In this document: positions 45,398 to 53,383 of the stretch, piece by piece
Layout: every line of letters begins with the position of its first letter
Numbering within the stretch: the first letter of the stretch is position 1
Assembly: GCA_965277535.1 (NCBI GenBank)
Contig: OZ255825.1
Span: 1,488,001 to 1,552,000, forward strand
DNA from: Ilyomonas sp965277535
GTDB lineage: Bacteria > Bacteroidota > Bacteroidia > Chitinophagales > Chitinophagaceae
Reading direction: 5' to 3'
DNA: 64,000 bases
Program-made: the position numbers and the translations under genes
Notes under the pieces: generated by a model
Databases searched by the model: none
Seen by the model: only the letters and a program-made list of their open reading frames with translations
What the model was told of the DNA's origin: nothing

Positions 45398-45898
45398 TTA
45401 CTCTTGAATAAGAACAAATGGAAATGGAGAAGAATCAATCATATCAACAGTACTTTCTCCAACTATTCCATCCTCGCCATAAAATTTAATTCTTACTTTA
45501 ACCGGAATACTGTCTTTGACTTTCTTTATAACAATGAAAGCAAGTTTGTCAATTTCATTTGGCTTTAAATCTTTATAATCATCACGCCAATTTTTTGAAG
45601 GAATAACTGGCAGATGATGCGAAAACATCTCTTCTAATTTTTTGTAAGACAGCTTGTGATTATAATATCTTGTATAGAATGGATTTTCAAACCAATTGCT
45701 ATCTCTAAATATTACGATTTCAAAATTGTAAGCCAATTGCTTATTGCTGATGTTTTGAAATTGTATTTGAATCGTATCACCAATTTTCGTTTTTGAAGAA
45801 TCAATGTCTTGAATAATCCTTACCAAAGTAGAATCTTTTTGAGAGAATAGGTTCTCGCAAAAAGCTAACAAAATAAAAAGCATTAGAAGCCTTTTCAT
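45398..45898 (-). CDS. Hypothetical secreted protein
   Basis: The frame runs to a TTG at 45970; the ATG at 45898 (MKRLLMLFILLAFCENLFSQ, 166 residues) gives a standard signal peptide. The mature part is a beta-rich domain with DIDSSKTKIGDTIQIQFQNISNKQLAYNF, an immunoglobulin-like pattern, and no known catalytic motif. It is convergent with sucC and downstream of hisD on the same strand (82 bp), so it may receive his-operon read-through. Confidence 0.7.
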   Translation of the reverse strand: MKRLLMLFILLAFCENLFSQKDSTLVRIIQDIDSSKTKIGDTIQIQFQNISNKQLAYNFEIVIFRDSNWFENPFYTRYYNHKLSYKKLEEMFSHHLPVIPSKNWRDDYKDLKPNEIDKLAFIVIKKVKDSIPVKVRIKFYGEDGIVGESTVDMIDSSPFPFVLIQE

Positions 45899-45963
45899 AA
45901 TTGATATAAATTCTGATAGAAACTTTATAGCCAATGCTATGCTAAACCACTGATTCCTTACAG

Positions 45964-45990
45964 CAATCAAAAATCACAAATCACAAATCC
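45964..45990 (-). repeat. Post-stop repeat overlapping the hisD stop
   Basis: On the sense strand the last hisD codons and stop (GATTTGTGA) run into a second GATTTGTGA and TTTTTGATTG, a member of the repeat family after sucC and exbB. The repeat therefore supplies the last two sense codons and the stop of hisD. Confidence 0.6.
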
Positions 45991-47273
45991 AGCCTCACTT
46001 CCACCGCTCTTGCATGTGCCTGCAAGCCTTCTGCCATAGCCATTTGCGTAACGGTTTTAGCAATGTTCTGCAAACCTTCTTTTGTGGCTTTTTGAAACGT
46101 AATTTTTTTTACAAACGCATCTACACTTACGCCACTGTGCATTTTAGCAAAGCCATTGGTTGGTAAAGTATGGTTAGTGCCGCTGGCATAATCGCCCACA
46201 CTTTCCGGCGAATAATTACCAATAAACACAGAGCCTGCATTGATAATTTGTTCGGTAATTTCATCTTCATTTTTACAAGTAATAATCAAGTGCTCGGATG
46301 CGTAAGAGTTTACAACATCAATGGCATCAGTAATATCTTTTACCAATACAATCTTGCTGTTTTCCAAAGCCAGTGCAGCAATGGTTTTCCGTTCCAAATT
46401 CTTTAATTGATTGCCAATTTCAACCGTTACTTTTTGTATCAGTTCTTCACTGGTTGTTACCAACACCACCTGGCTATCGGTTCCATGTTCCGCTTGTGAT
46501 AACAAATCGGCAGCAATGAAAGAAGCATTCGCTTTTTCATCTGCGAGCACACATACTTCACTCGGTCCGGCAGGCATGTCAATGGCAATACCATCTTGTT
46601 GTATCAATTGCTTGGCACAGGTTACATATTGGTTGCCCGGCCCAAAAATTTTATACGATGCAGGCACCGTTTCCGTTCCATAAGCCATAGCAGCAATGGC
46701 CTGCACGCCACCAATTTTATAAATGCGGGTAATGCCTGCAATTTGCGCTGCATAGATAATTGCCGGATGCAATTTGCCCCCCTTATCGGGCGGCGAACAC
46801 AAACTGATTTCTTTGCAACCCGCAATCTTTGCCGGAATGCCAAGCATTAAAATGGTTGAAAAAAGTGGCGCCGTTCCCCCCGGAATATACAAACCTACTT
46901 TTTCAATGCCTACCGATTTTCGCCAGCATTGTATGCCCGGCGTTGTTTCAATAACTTCTGGTGCAAGGATTTGGTTTTGATGGAATTTTTGAATGTTGGC
47001 AGCAGCCGTTTGAATGGCTGTTTTCAATTCGTTACTCACCTGTTGTTCAGCTTCGGTTTTTTCTTCTTCACTCACTAAAAAAGCATCCATCTCAACGCCA
47101 TCAAACTGCTTTGTAAAAGTCTTTATGGCAACATCGCCTTTCTCTTTTACTTCATCTAAAATGGCCCTTACTTTTTCATTTAATGAAGCCACATCGTATG
47201 CAGGGCGTTTCAATAAAACATTCCAACCGCCAGGTGGCAACGTAGCCAAATCTCTTGCATCAATCAACTGCAT
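45981..47273 (-). CDS. hisD: Histidinol dehydrogenase
   Basis: 430 residues. Oxidises histidinol to histidine in two NAD-dependent steps. VGLYIPGGTAPLFSTILMLGIPAKIAGC near 131-158 and the signature DMPAGPSEVCVLADEKANASFIAADLLSQAEHG near 235-267 carry the zinc and catalytic residues; the His pair region GTNHTLPTNGFAKMHSG is near 365. It lies 122 bp after hisG. That gap is filled by degenerate repeats. hisC, hisB and the rest are not in the window. Confidence 0.97.
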   Translation of the reverse strand: MQLIDARDLATLPPGGWNVLLKRPAYDVASLNEKVRAILDEVKEKGDVAIKTFTKQFDGVEMDAFLVSEEEKTEAEQQVSNELKTAIQTAAANIQKFHQNQILAPEVIETTPGIQCWRKSVGIEKVGLYIPGGTAPLFSTILMLGIPAKIAGCKEISLCSPPDKGGKLHPAIIYAAQIAGITRIYKIGGVQAIAAMAYGTETVPASYKIFGPGNQYVTCAKQLIQQDGIAIDMPAGPSEVCVLADEKANASFIAADLLSQAEHGTDSQVVLVTTSEELIQKVTVEIGNQLKNLERKTIAALALENSKIVLVKDITDAIDVVNSYASEHLIITCKNEDEITEQIINAGSVFIGNYSPESVGDYASGTNHTLPTNGFAKMHSGVSVDAFVKKITFQKATKEGLQNIAKTVTQMAMAEGLQAHARAVEVRLDL

Positions 47274-47350
47274 AACTTATTTTTTATTCGCACAGAGGAA
47301 AGGAGAACACAGAGAAGCAAAACACTTTTGTTTTTGCACCATTTTTTTGT

Positions 47351-47396
47351 TTCTTGCATCTTGAATCTTGATTCTTGAACCTTGTATCTTGCTTCC
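47351..47396 (-). repeat. Post-stop CAAGATTCAAG-type repeat after hisG
   Basis: On the sense strand the hisG stop is followed by serial copies of related words: CAAGATACAAGGTTCAAGAA, then TCAAGATTCAAGATGCAAGA. The shared piece CAAGGTTCAAGA also occurs inside prmC at 50506-50543. The rest of the hisG-hisD gap holds a CACAGAG-type repeat and the 11-mer TTTGTTTTTGC (47327-47337). Confidence 0.65.
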
Positions 47397-48268
47397 TATA
47401 AAATCATTTTCTCAATCGGAATCACCAAAATGCCCTGCGCACCTTTTTCTTTCAATTGTTCAATGATGTCCCAGAACTGATCTTCGCTCAACACGCTGTG
47501 AACGCTGTGCCAGCCTTTCTCAGCAAGCGGCACAACGGTTGGGCTTTTCATGCCGGGAAGCAAGCCAACAATTTCATCCAATTTTTCATCAGGCGCATTC
47601 AATAAAATGTACTTGTTGTTGCTTGCTTTTTTTACTGCTTTAATGCGAAACAACAAACGTTGCAAAATGGCTTCTTTGGTTTCATCCAAATTTTTGGTTT
47701 TGATTAAAACCGCCTGCGATTGCAATATCACTTCAGCTTCTTTTAAGCCGTTCATAAACAACGTGGAACCGCTGCTTACCAAATCGCAAATGGCATGAGC
47801 CAAACCAATGCCAGGCGCAATTTCAACACTGCCGCTGATTTCATGAATGTCGGCACTGATTTGTTTTTGCTTTAAAAATTTTCGTAGCAAAACCGGATAG
47901 CTGGTAGCAATGCGTTTGCCTTCCAAAAAATGCGCGTCAGCATAGTCTTCATTTTTACCAACAGCAATAGAAAGACGGCATTTTCCAAAGCCTAATTTTT
48001 CAACTATATCTACTTCTTTGTTTTTTTCAAACACTACATTTTCACCTACAAAACCAATGTCAGCAACGGCATCTTCCACGTATTGCGGAATATCATCGTC
48101 GCGCAGAAAAAACACTTCCATCGGGAAGTTGGAAGCTTCACTTTTTAGCTTGTTGATTCCATTGCTTACACCAATGCCGCATTCTTTCAGCAAGCGCATA
48201 GAATCTTCATACAGGCGACCCGATTTTTGTATCGCTACTCTTATAACTGTGTTGTTCTGATTGTTCAT
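47396..48268 (-). CDS. hisG: ATP phosphoribosyltransferase, long form
   Basis: 290 residues. First step of histidine synthesis, joining ATP and PRPP. It begins VIRVAIQKSGRLYEDSMRLL, with DDDIPQYVEDAVADIGFVGENVV near 56-78 and the PRPP-loop region SGSVEIAPGIGLAHAICDLVSSGSTL near 145-170. The C-terminal regulatory domain (about 215-290, GLLPGMKSPTVVPLAEKGW) makes this the histidine-inhibited long type, which works without HisZ. The ATG lies only 4 bp after the T tract of an upstream attenuator. Confidence 0.96.
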   Translation of the reverse strand: MNNQNNTVIRVAIQKSGRLYEDSMRLLKECGIGVSNGINKLKSEASNFPMEVFFLRDDDIPQYVEDAVADIGFVGENVVFEKNKEVDIVEKLGFGKCRLSIAVGKNEDYADAHFLEGKRIATSYPVLLRKFLKQKQISADIHEISGSVEIAPGIGLAHAICDLVSSGSTLFMNGLKEAEVILQSQAVLIKTKNLDETKEAILQRLLFRIKAVKKASNNKYILLNAPDEKLDEIVGLLPGMKSPTVVPLAEKGWHSVHSVLSEDQFWDIIEQLKEKGAQGILVIPIEKMIL

Positions 48269-48271
48269 TTT

Positions 48272-48304
48272 TAAAATAAAAAAGGCTTACTGTGCAGTAA
48301 GCCT
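48272..48304 (-). terminator. Attenuator terminator of the his operon
   Basis: On the minus strand AGGCTTACTG and CAGTAAGCCT form a 9-10 bp stem around a tight loop and are followed by TTTTTTATTTT. It ends 4 bp before hisG. The word GTAAGC also occurs at the leader-peptide stop (48333-48338) and can pair with the GCTTAC of the terminator's first arm, giving a mutually exclusive antiterminator. Confidence 0.88.
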
Positions 48305-48335
48305 GAATGATATGATGATGCATACAAACATCAGC

Positions 48336-48386
48336 TTACGCTTTGGAAGCGAAGGTGTGATGATGATTGTGATGCAATGGTTTCAT
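48336..48386 (-). CDS. Histidine operon leader peptide
   Basis: A 16-residue frame, MKPLHHNHHHTFASKA, with five His in a six-residue run. It ends about 30 bp before the attenuator stem. Stalling at the His codons when histidyl-tRNA is scarce should favour the antiterminator, as in classic his leaders. The ATG lies 4 bp after the -7 box of a consensus promoter, so translation probably starts at or next to the RNA 5' end with no room for a ribosome binding site. Confidence 0.88.
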   Translation of the reverse strand: MKPLHHNHHHTFASKA

Positions 48387-48390
48387 GCCG

Positions 48391-48421
48391 CAAAAATAAT
48401 GGGCTGGCATCATCAGCCAAA
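48391..48421 (-). promoter_or_regulatory. Consensus promoter of the hisGD operon
   Basis: On the minus strand TTTG (48418-48421), a 19-nt spacer and TATTTTTG (48391-48398) match the Bacteroidota primary-sigma consensus exactly in sequence and spacing. The spacer contains the small palindrome GGCTG-N7-CAGCC, which might bind a regulator. Confidence 0.85.
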
Positions 48422-48670
48422 TTATTTATTCGCCCATTTTTTAAAGAGCCTCCCCTTTGGTTGATTTGGTTTCCCACAAATAGCACAGAATAATGCAGAA
48501 AGAAAGCAAGAAGATTTGCGAAAATCCGCGTCATCTGCGAGACACATTTAAAATGATACATTCTTATTTGTTGTGAAAAACATTGTTTAAAAATAGCACA
48601 ACATGTAATTTATTCACAAATCAACCGTTGTTGTTTCGTTACCTATTACTTTAGCGCAAACCTCACAGGC

Positions 48671-49348
48671 ATGGCATTTTTTTTATTACAAGTAGCCGAC
48701 AGCACAGTAACCAATATTACACAAACATCGTCTGAAACGTTGGGTGGTTTGTTAAGCAAAGGCGGGTGGATTATGTATCCGCTGTACCTGTTGTTTGCGG
48801 CTTCTATTTTTGTTTTTTTTGAAAGATTAATAGCCATCCGCAAAGCCGCGAAGATTGAGCCCAATTTTATGAATATCATTCGGGATAACATTTTGACTGG
48901 CAATCTTACCAGTGCGCGCAATATGGCTAAGAACACCGACAACCCCGTTGCACGTATGATTGACAAAGGCTTGCAGCGCATAGGCAAACCCATTGATAAC
49001 ATTGAAAAAAGCATGGAAAATGTTGGCAAATTAGAGATGTATAAAATGGAACGCAACCTTTCTGTTTTGTCGTTAATTGCAGGCATTGCGCCGATGTTTG
49101 GTTTTTTAGGAACCATTGTCGGGATGCTGCAATTGTTCTCTGCCATTGCATCGAAAGGCGAGCTGCAGTTGGGTGAAATTGCAGGTGGCATTTATACCAA
49201 AATGATTACTTCGGCAACAGGCTTGATCGTTGGCTTGCTGGCGTATGTGGGTTATAATTTTTTAACGGCGCAGATAGACAAAACCGCCAACAAAATGGAA
49301 GCTGCCAGTGCAGAATTTTTAGATGTGCTTCAGGAACCAACAAGATGA
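48671..49348 (+). CDS. exbB: MotA/TolQ/ExbB proton channel family protein
   Basis: 225 residues with three helices: about 32-52 (MYPLYLLFAASIFVFFERL), 135-160 (LIAGIAPMFGFLGTIVGML) and 180-205 (ITSATGLIVGLLAYVGYNFL). The motif APMFGFLGTIVGM is the family signature. With ExbD it energises a TonB- or Tol-type system by proton flow. The ExbD gene follows 88 bp later. The symbol is by family; TolQ cannot be excluded. Confidence 0.9.
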   Translation: MAFFLLQVADSTVTNITQTSSETLGGLLSKGGWIMYPLYLLFAASIFVFFERLIAIRKAAKIEPNFMNIIRDNILTGNLTSARNMAKNTDNPVARMIDKGLQRIGKPIDNIEKSMENVGKLEMYKMERNLSVLSLIAGIAPMFGFLGTIVGMLQLFSAIASKGELQLGEIAGGIYTKMITSATGLIVGLLAYVGYNFLTAQIDKTANKMEAASAEFLDVLQEPTR

Positions 49349-49378
49349 TTTTGATTTGTGATTTTGGATTTATGACTA
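49349..49378 (+). repeat. Post-stop repeat after exbB
   Basis: Bases 49353-49375 are identical to 45313-45335 after sucC. It begins directly after the TGA stop and is in sense orientation. Confidence 0.75.
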
Positions 49379-49436
49379 AATACCTGTTTTGCCAATAATA
49401 TCTAACAACTGTCATCTGTAACCTATCAACTGAACA

Positions 49437-49835
49437 ATGAACATTAGAAAAAGAATCCGGTCGCACGGCGAAATACATGCAGGCACATTGAATGATTTGC
49501 TGTTTATTCTGCTGTTCTTTTTTTTAATCGTTTCTACGCTTGCCAATCCCAATGTTGTAAAGGTGAACAACCCGAAAGGAAGTAAGGATGCAAAGGCAAA
49601 ACAAAACATAGTTGTTTCCATCAATAAAGAACAAAAAATATTTTTAGGGCAGCGTATGGTAGAAATCAGCCAAATTGATTCTTTATTGAAGGAAGAAGTA
49701 GCCAAAAACCGCAGTACCATTGACACGCCTTCCGTAGTTATCAATGCTGATACATCGGCGTTTTACGGTGAAGTGTTTCACATTATGCAAAGCGCAAAAC
49801 GAGCCGGAGCAAGGGTTGTAGCCAATGTGAAGTAA
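49437..49835 (+). CDS. exbD: ExbD/TolR biopolymer transport protein
   Basis: 132 residues: a short cytoplasmic start, one helix near 20-38 preceded by LNDLLFILLFFFLIVST with the conserved membrane Asp, then a periplasmic domain. The C-terminal FYGEVFHIMQSAKRAGARVVANVK is the family tail. It partners the upstream ExbB. The inverted-repeat element at 49837 begins one base after its stop codon. Confidence 0.9.
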   Translation: MNIRKRIRSHGEIHAGTLNDLLFILLFFFLIVSTLANPNVVKVNNPKGSKDAKAKQNIVVSINKEQKIFLGQRMVEISQIDSLLKEEVAKNRSTIDTPSVVINADTSAFYGEVFHIMQSAKRAGARVVANVK

Positions 49836-49836
49836 A

Positions 49837-49975
49837 GGCAGAAGCCCCTCCGCCCCTAAAGGGGAACTTATAGCAACGTAAGTAAATTTTACTTTGATTA
49901 TAATTTGCAGTAAAACAGGTTACAAACAATCATCGTGTTCATAGGTTCCCCTTTAGGGGCGGAGGGGCTTCTGCC
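49837..49975. mobile_element. MITE-like element, copy A, perfect 31-bp terminal inverted repeats
   Basis: GGCAGAAGCCCCTCCGCCCC and the following 11 bases (49837-49867) recur as an exact complement at 49945-49975, separated by 77 bp. The interior, read on the minus strand, shares a core of about 40 bp (CAAATTATAATCAAAGTAAA, continuing TTTACTTACG) with copy B at 54229-54360. No transposase gene is present, so the element is non-autonomous. Its right arm encodes the last 11 residues and stop of prmC. Confidence 0.85.
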
Positions 49976-50880
49976 TTCTCTCCTTTCATCATCCTGTTTT
50001 TACCTTGCAAGTCTTTCTTCAATTCAATGTTTTGATAGCCTTTGGTTGATAACAAATGCGCTACTTCTTCACCAAAAGATTCATTGATTTCGAAGAACAA
50101 TTTGCCGCCATTTTTTAAATGATACCAGCCGAATTTGCTGATGGCTTCGTAAAAAAGCAATGGGTTATCGTCGGGAACAAACAAGGCAAGATGTGGCTCA
50201 TGTTTCAACACATTGTCGTTCATTGAATGTGCTTCGCTTTGTGCGATGTAAGGTGGGTTGCTGATAATGTAATCCAGTGCTGGCAAAGCTTTCCAGCTTT
50301 CTGTTTCTAATGCATTCATCATTATAAACTCTATTTCTGCTTTGTTAGCCAACGCGTTTTGTTTTGCAACGTGCAAAGCTTCTTCAGAAACATCGGCTGC
50401 CCACATTTTTGTTTTTGGCAGATTTTTTTTCAATGCAATGGCAATGCACCCGCTGCCGGTTCCCACATCTAACATTGAAGTTTGATTTTCGATGTTGGCA
50501 TCTTCCATCTTGAACCTTGTTTCTTGATTCTTAATTCTTGAAGCTTTTCCCTTTACTTCCTCAGTTATCCATTCCACCAATTCTTCTGTTTCCTGCCGGG
50601 GAATCAAAACATGCTCATCAACATACAGTTTCATTTTATACCAATGAGCTTCGTGCAACACGTACTGCACAGGCTTGTAAGCTAATAATTCAGTGGTCAT
50701 TTGTTGCAATGAATTCTGTTGTCCATCGTTCATGCTTTCATGTTGATGAACAACGCGCTCGCTGTTTGCAAAACCTGTGATGTTTTCCATTATCAGGCCT
50801 GCAATATTCCGCGCTTCGCGAGGCTCGTAAACAGCCTGCAAAAGGAGCGATAACTGTTTATATGATTCACCTATTGTCAT
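49939..50880 (-). CDS. prmC: Peptide chain release factor N5-glutamine methyltransferase
   Basis: Methylates the GGQ glutamine of RF1/RF2. The frame extends to 50949, but the ATG at 50880 (MTIGESYKQLSLLLQAVYEPREA) is the family start, giving 313 residues. The substrate helix domain comes first, then SAM motif SMLDVGTGSGCIAIALKKNLP and the catalytic NPPY in DYIISNPPYIAQSE. Two odd parts lie outside the family pattern. A low-complexity insert (about ASRIKNQETRFKMED) sits before motif I and matches a dispersed repeat. The tail AEAPPPLKGNL is encoded by a MITE arm. Confidence 0.94.
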   Translation of the reverse strand: MTIGESYKQLSLLLQAVYEPREARNIAGLIMENITGFANSERVVHQHESMNDGQQNSLQQMTTELLAYKPVQYVLHEAHWYKMKLYVDEHVLIPRQETEELVEWITEEVKGKASRIKNQETRFKMEDANIENQTSMLDVGTGSGCIAIALKKNLPKTKMWAADVSEEALHVAKQNALANKAEIEFIMMNALETESWKALPALDYIISNPPYIAQSEAHSMNDNVLKHEPHLALFVPDDNPLLFYEAISKFGWYHLKNGGKLFFEINESFGEEVAHLLSTKGYQNIELKKDLQGKNRMMKGEKAEAPPPLKGNL

Positions 50881-50930
50881 GGAGTTGCAATGATAATTAT
50901 CTCTCTTTACATTTGTCAAAATCATTGTAG

Positions 50931-51974
50931 TTGATTCCTCACGAAACATACATGCAGCGCTGCATTCAGCTTGCGGAATTGGGTGCTGGAAACGTAGCTC
51001 CTAACCCCATGGTAGGCGCGGTGCTGGTGCATAGTGATAGAATTATTGGTGAAGGTTATCACCAGCAATACGGCTTTGCACATGCAGAGGTCAATTGCAT
51101 AAATAGTGTAAAACCAAAAGACGAAGAACTGCTTTCTGCATCAACTTTATACGTATCGCTTGAGCCTTGTGCGCATTGGGGGAAAACGCCGCCCTGTGCA
51201 GATTTAATCATACAAAAACAAATACCTCATGTTGTAGTTGGCTGTCGCGATCCGTTTGAAAAGGTGGATGGTAAAGGCATTGAAAAATTAAGAGCTGCCG
51301 GCGTCGAAGTAACAATAAATGTTTGCCAAAAAGAATGCGAAGAACTAAACAAACGCTTCTTCCTTTTTCATACCCAACATCGACCATACATCATTTTAAA
51401 ATGGGCGCAAACAAGCGATGCAAAAATAGCTGCTGCGGATGAAAAGCGTTTGCTTATCAGCAATGAGTTTACCAATGTACTGGTACACAAATGGCGCAGT
51501 GAAGAAGCTTCGATATTAGTGGGAACGAACACTGCTTTAATGGACAATCCTAAGCTCAACAACCGGCTTTGGAGCGGGAAATCACCGGTAAGGATGGTGG
51601 TTGACACCAACCTTCGCCTGCCCAAATCATTGCATCTTTTTGATGATACAAAACTAACCATTGTGTTCAATTATTTGCAGCAAAAAGAAGTTGACAATGT
51701 GCTGTATTATAAAATAGACAAACAAAAAAATATTGCCACTGCCATAAGCGATGCCTGCTATCAATTGAACATACAAAGTGTTTTGATTGAAGGTGGCGCT
51801 CAACTGCTTAAAGCCTTTATTGAGGCGGGCTTGTGGGATGAAGTGAGAATCATTACCAACGAAACATTATCTATTGGTGAAGGCTTGCTTGCGCCTTCTT
51901 TGCACCAGCACCAATTGGTAAAAACGGAACACATTCTCCCGGATAAAATTCAATATTTTATTCATCAACATTGA
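50931..51974 (+). CDS. ribD: Bifunctional riboflavin deaminase/reductase
   Basis: 347 residues. Performs the second and third steps of riboflavin synthesis. The deaminase part has GNVAPNPMVGAVLV near 20, HAEVNCI near 50 and LEPCAHWGKTPPCADLII near 77-94 (zinc His/Cys). The reductase part has SILVGTNTALMDNPKLNNR near 195 and VLIEGGAQLLKAFIEAGLWDE near 285. The start is uncertain: TTG at 50931 keeps the conserved HETYMQRC stretch, while the first ATG (50952) would trim it. A stop codon immediately precedes the TTG. Confidence 0.93.
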   Translation: MIPHETYMQRCIQLAELGAGNVAPNPMVGAVLVHSDRIIGEGYHQQYGFAHAEVNCINSVKPKDEELLSASTLYVSLEPCAHWGKTPPCADLIIQKQIPHVVVGCRDPFEKVDGKGIEKLRAAGVEVTINVCQKECEELNKRFFLFHTQHRPYIILKWAQTSDAKIAAADEKRLLISNEFTNVLVHKWRSEEASILVGTNTALMDNPKLNNRLWSGKSPVRMVVDTNLRLPKSLHLFDDTKLTIVFNYLQQKEVDNVLYYKIDKQKNIATAISDACYQLNIQSVLIEGGAQLLKAFIEAGLWDEVRIITNETLSIGEGLLAPSLHQHQLVKTEHILPDKIQYFIHQH

Positions 51975-52103
51975 ACTACTTTTTGTGTAAAACAAAAAGC
52001 TCTTATAAAGAGTTTCGTTTCATTCATTATTATTCACCAAACATCTTTATAACGTATCGCAGTATAATATTCTTTATAAATAATGGCAAAATAAAAAAGA
52101 TTA

Positions 52104-52385
52104 GTAGTGACTCATTTAGAGAATTCAGCCTTTCGTCATTCCGCAAATGCCCTCAACACGAACTCAAGCAGTCAGCTTTTAGCGAGAGCTTTGTGCAGAA
52201 TCTGATCTTGATAGTTTGAGCAAGATGTCATTCTGTAACCATCTTTACTTTATTTCAACATCTTCATTACTCAATCATCAGATTCCGCACAAAGCCGCTT
52301 GCAATCATTAAATATATGCAAAACCAAACGGCGGCATTTGCGGAATGACGGTATCATCCCACCTGTTTTTAAACTGAGTCACTAC
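52104..52385. mobile_element. 282-bp nested inverted-repeat element
   Basis: Three nested inverted segments define it: GTAGTGACTCA (52104-52114 against 52375-52385), CGTCATTCCGCAAATGCC (52134-52151 against 52333-52350, perfect) and GCTTTGTGCAGAATCTGAT (52188-52206 against 52277-52295, one mismatch). It fills the ribD to small-membrane-protein gap and codes for nothing. It can fold into a long interrupted hairpin, as MITE or REP-cluster elements do. Confidence 0.75.
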
Positions 52386-52478
52386 CCAAAAGATTTGTCA
52401 TTGAATGCCTTTTATAGTATTATACTTAAGTTTGAACAATTGTGTTCCGATTCTTTTAAACAATAAATCTGTTTCGTT

Positions 52479-52688
52479 ATGAAAATATTAGGCATCGTTT
52501 TAATTGTTGTTGGTATACTGATGTTCGTGTTTCGCAACATTAGCTTTACGCAGGAAAAGAAAGTGGTTGATTTAGGACCTTTGCAGGTAGATAGAAAGGA
52601 AGAAAAAACCATTGGCTGGCCAATGTATGCAGGCGCAATCGCAGTAGTGGCGGGCATAGCAGTAATTGCTTTGGATAGAAAAAGATAA
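52479..52688 (+). CDS. Small two-helix membrane protein
   Basis: 69 residues. Helix 1 at about 3-19 (ILGIVLIVVGILMFVF) and helix 2 at about 47-64 (WPMYAGAIAVVAGIAVIAL), joined by a charged loop with VVDLGPLQVDRKEEKT. The pattern is like DUF3185 and similar small inner-membrane proteins of unknown function. Monocistronic. Confidence 0.8.
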   Translation: MKILGIVLIVVGILMFVFRNISFTQEKKVVDLGPLQVDRKEEKTIGWPMYAGAIAVVAGIAVIALDRKR

Positions 52689-52766
52689 TTCAATACATTA
52701 ATTTCTTAAGCAAAATTTTCAACTCAAAAACAGATTGAAATTTTTGTTGTGATAGTGAATGATGCA

Positions 52767-53345
52767 ATGACCAATCTCCTGCCTTACGATGGCGAAGCGT
52801 ATTATTTTGGAAGAACCATTTCTGCTGATGAAGCGGATTCTTTCTTCCAACAATTGCTCACAGACATTGCCTGGAAGCACGAAGAAGCGATAGTTTACGG
52901 TAGGCGCATTACTACCAAAAGAATGGTTGCCTGGTATGGCAACAAAGCGTTTGCTTACACATATTCGGGCATCACCAAACAAGCTTTGCCGTTTACCAAC
53001 GAGCTTCTTCAACTGCAAAAAATAGTACAAAACCAAACTGCTGAAACTTTCAATTCCTGCTTATTGAATTTATATCACAATGGTGAAGAAGGCATGGGCT
53101 GGCATAGCGATAACGAAGTTACTTTGCAAACAAATGCAGCCATTGCTTCGGTAAGTTTGGGCGCAGAACGGAAGTTTTTGTTTCGACACAAACAAACGAA
53201 AGAAGCCATTTCTGTTTGGTTAGAAAGGGGCAGTTTGTTGCTGATGAAAGGGGCTACGCAAACGCACTGGCTGCATAGTTTGCCAAAAACAAAAAAGGTA
53301 AAGGAAGCAAGAATTAATCTTACTTTTCGTAACATGAAAGAATAA
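52767..53345 (+). CDS. alkB: AlkB-type alpha-ketoglutarate-dependent DNA repair dioxygenase
   Basis: The frame begins at a GTG at 52749; the ATG at 52767 gives 192 residues. Repairs alkylated bases by oxidative demethylation. It has the short AlkB form with NLYHNGEEGMGWHSDNE near 100-116 (Fe-binding H-x-D), then ASVSLGAERKFLFRHK, the second His in THWLHSLPK and the 2-oxoglutarate Arg pair in RINLTFR. All iron and cosubstrate ligands are present. Monocistronic, with no Ada regulator adjacent. Confidence 0.93.
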   Translation: MTNLLPYDGEAYYFGRTISADEADSFFQQLLTDIAWKHEEAIVYGRRITTKRMVAWYGNKAFAYTYSGITKQALPFTNELLQLQKIVQNQTAETFNSCLLNLYHNGEEGMGWHSDNEVTLQTNAAIASVSLGAERKFLFRHKQTKEAISVWLERGSLLLMKGATQTHWLHSLPKTKKVKEARINLTFRNMKE

Positions 53346-53383
53346 AAATACGATACATTTTTCCTGCAAAAACAAAAGCAGCT

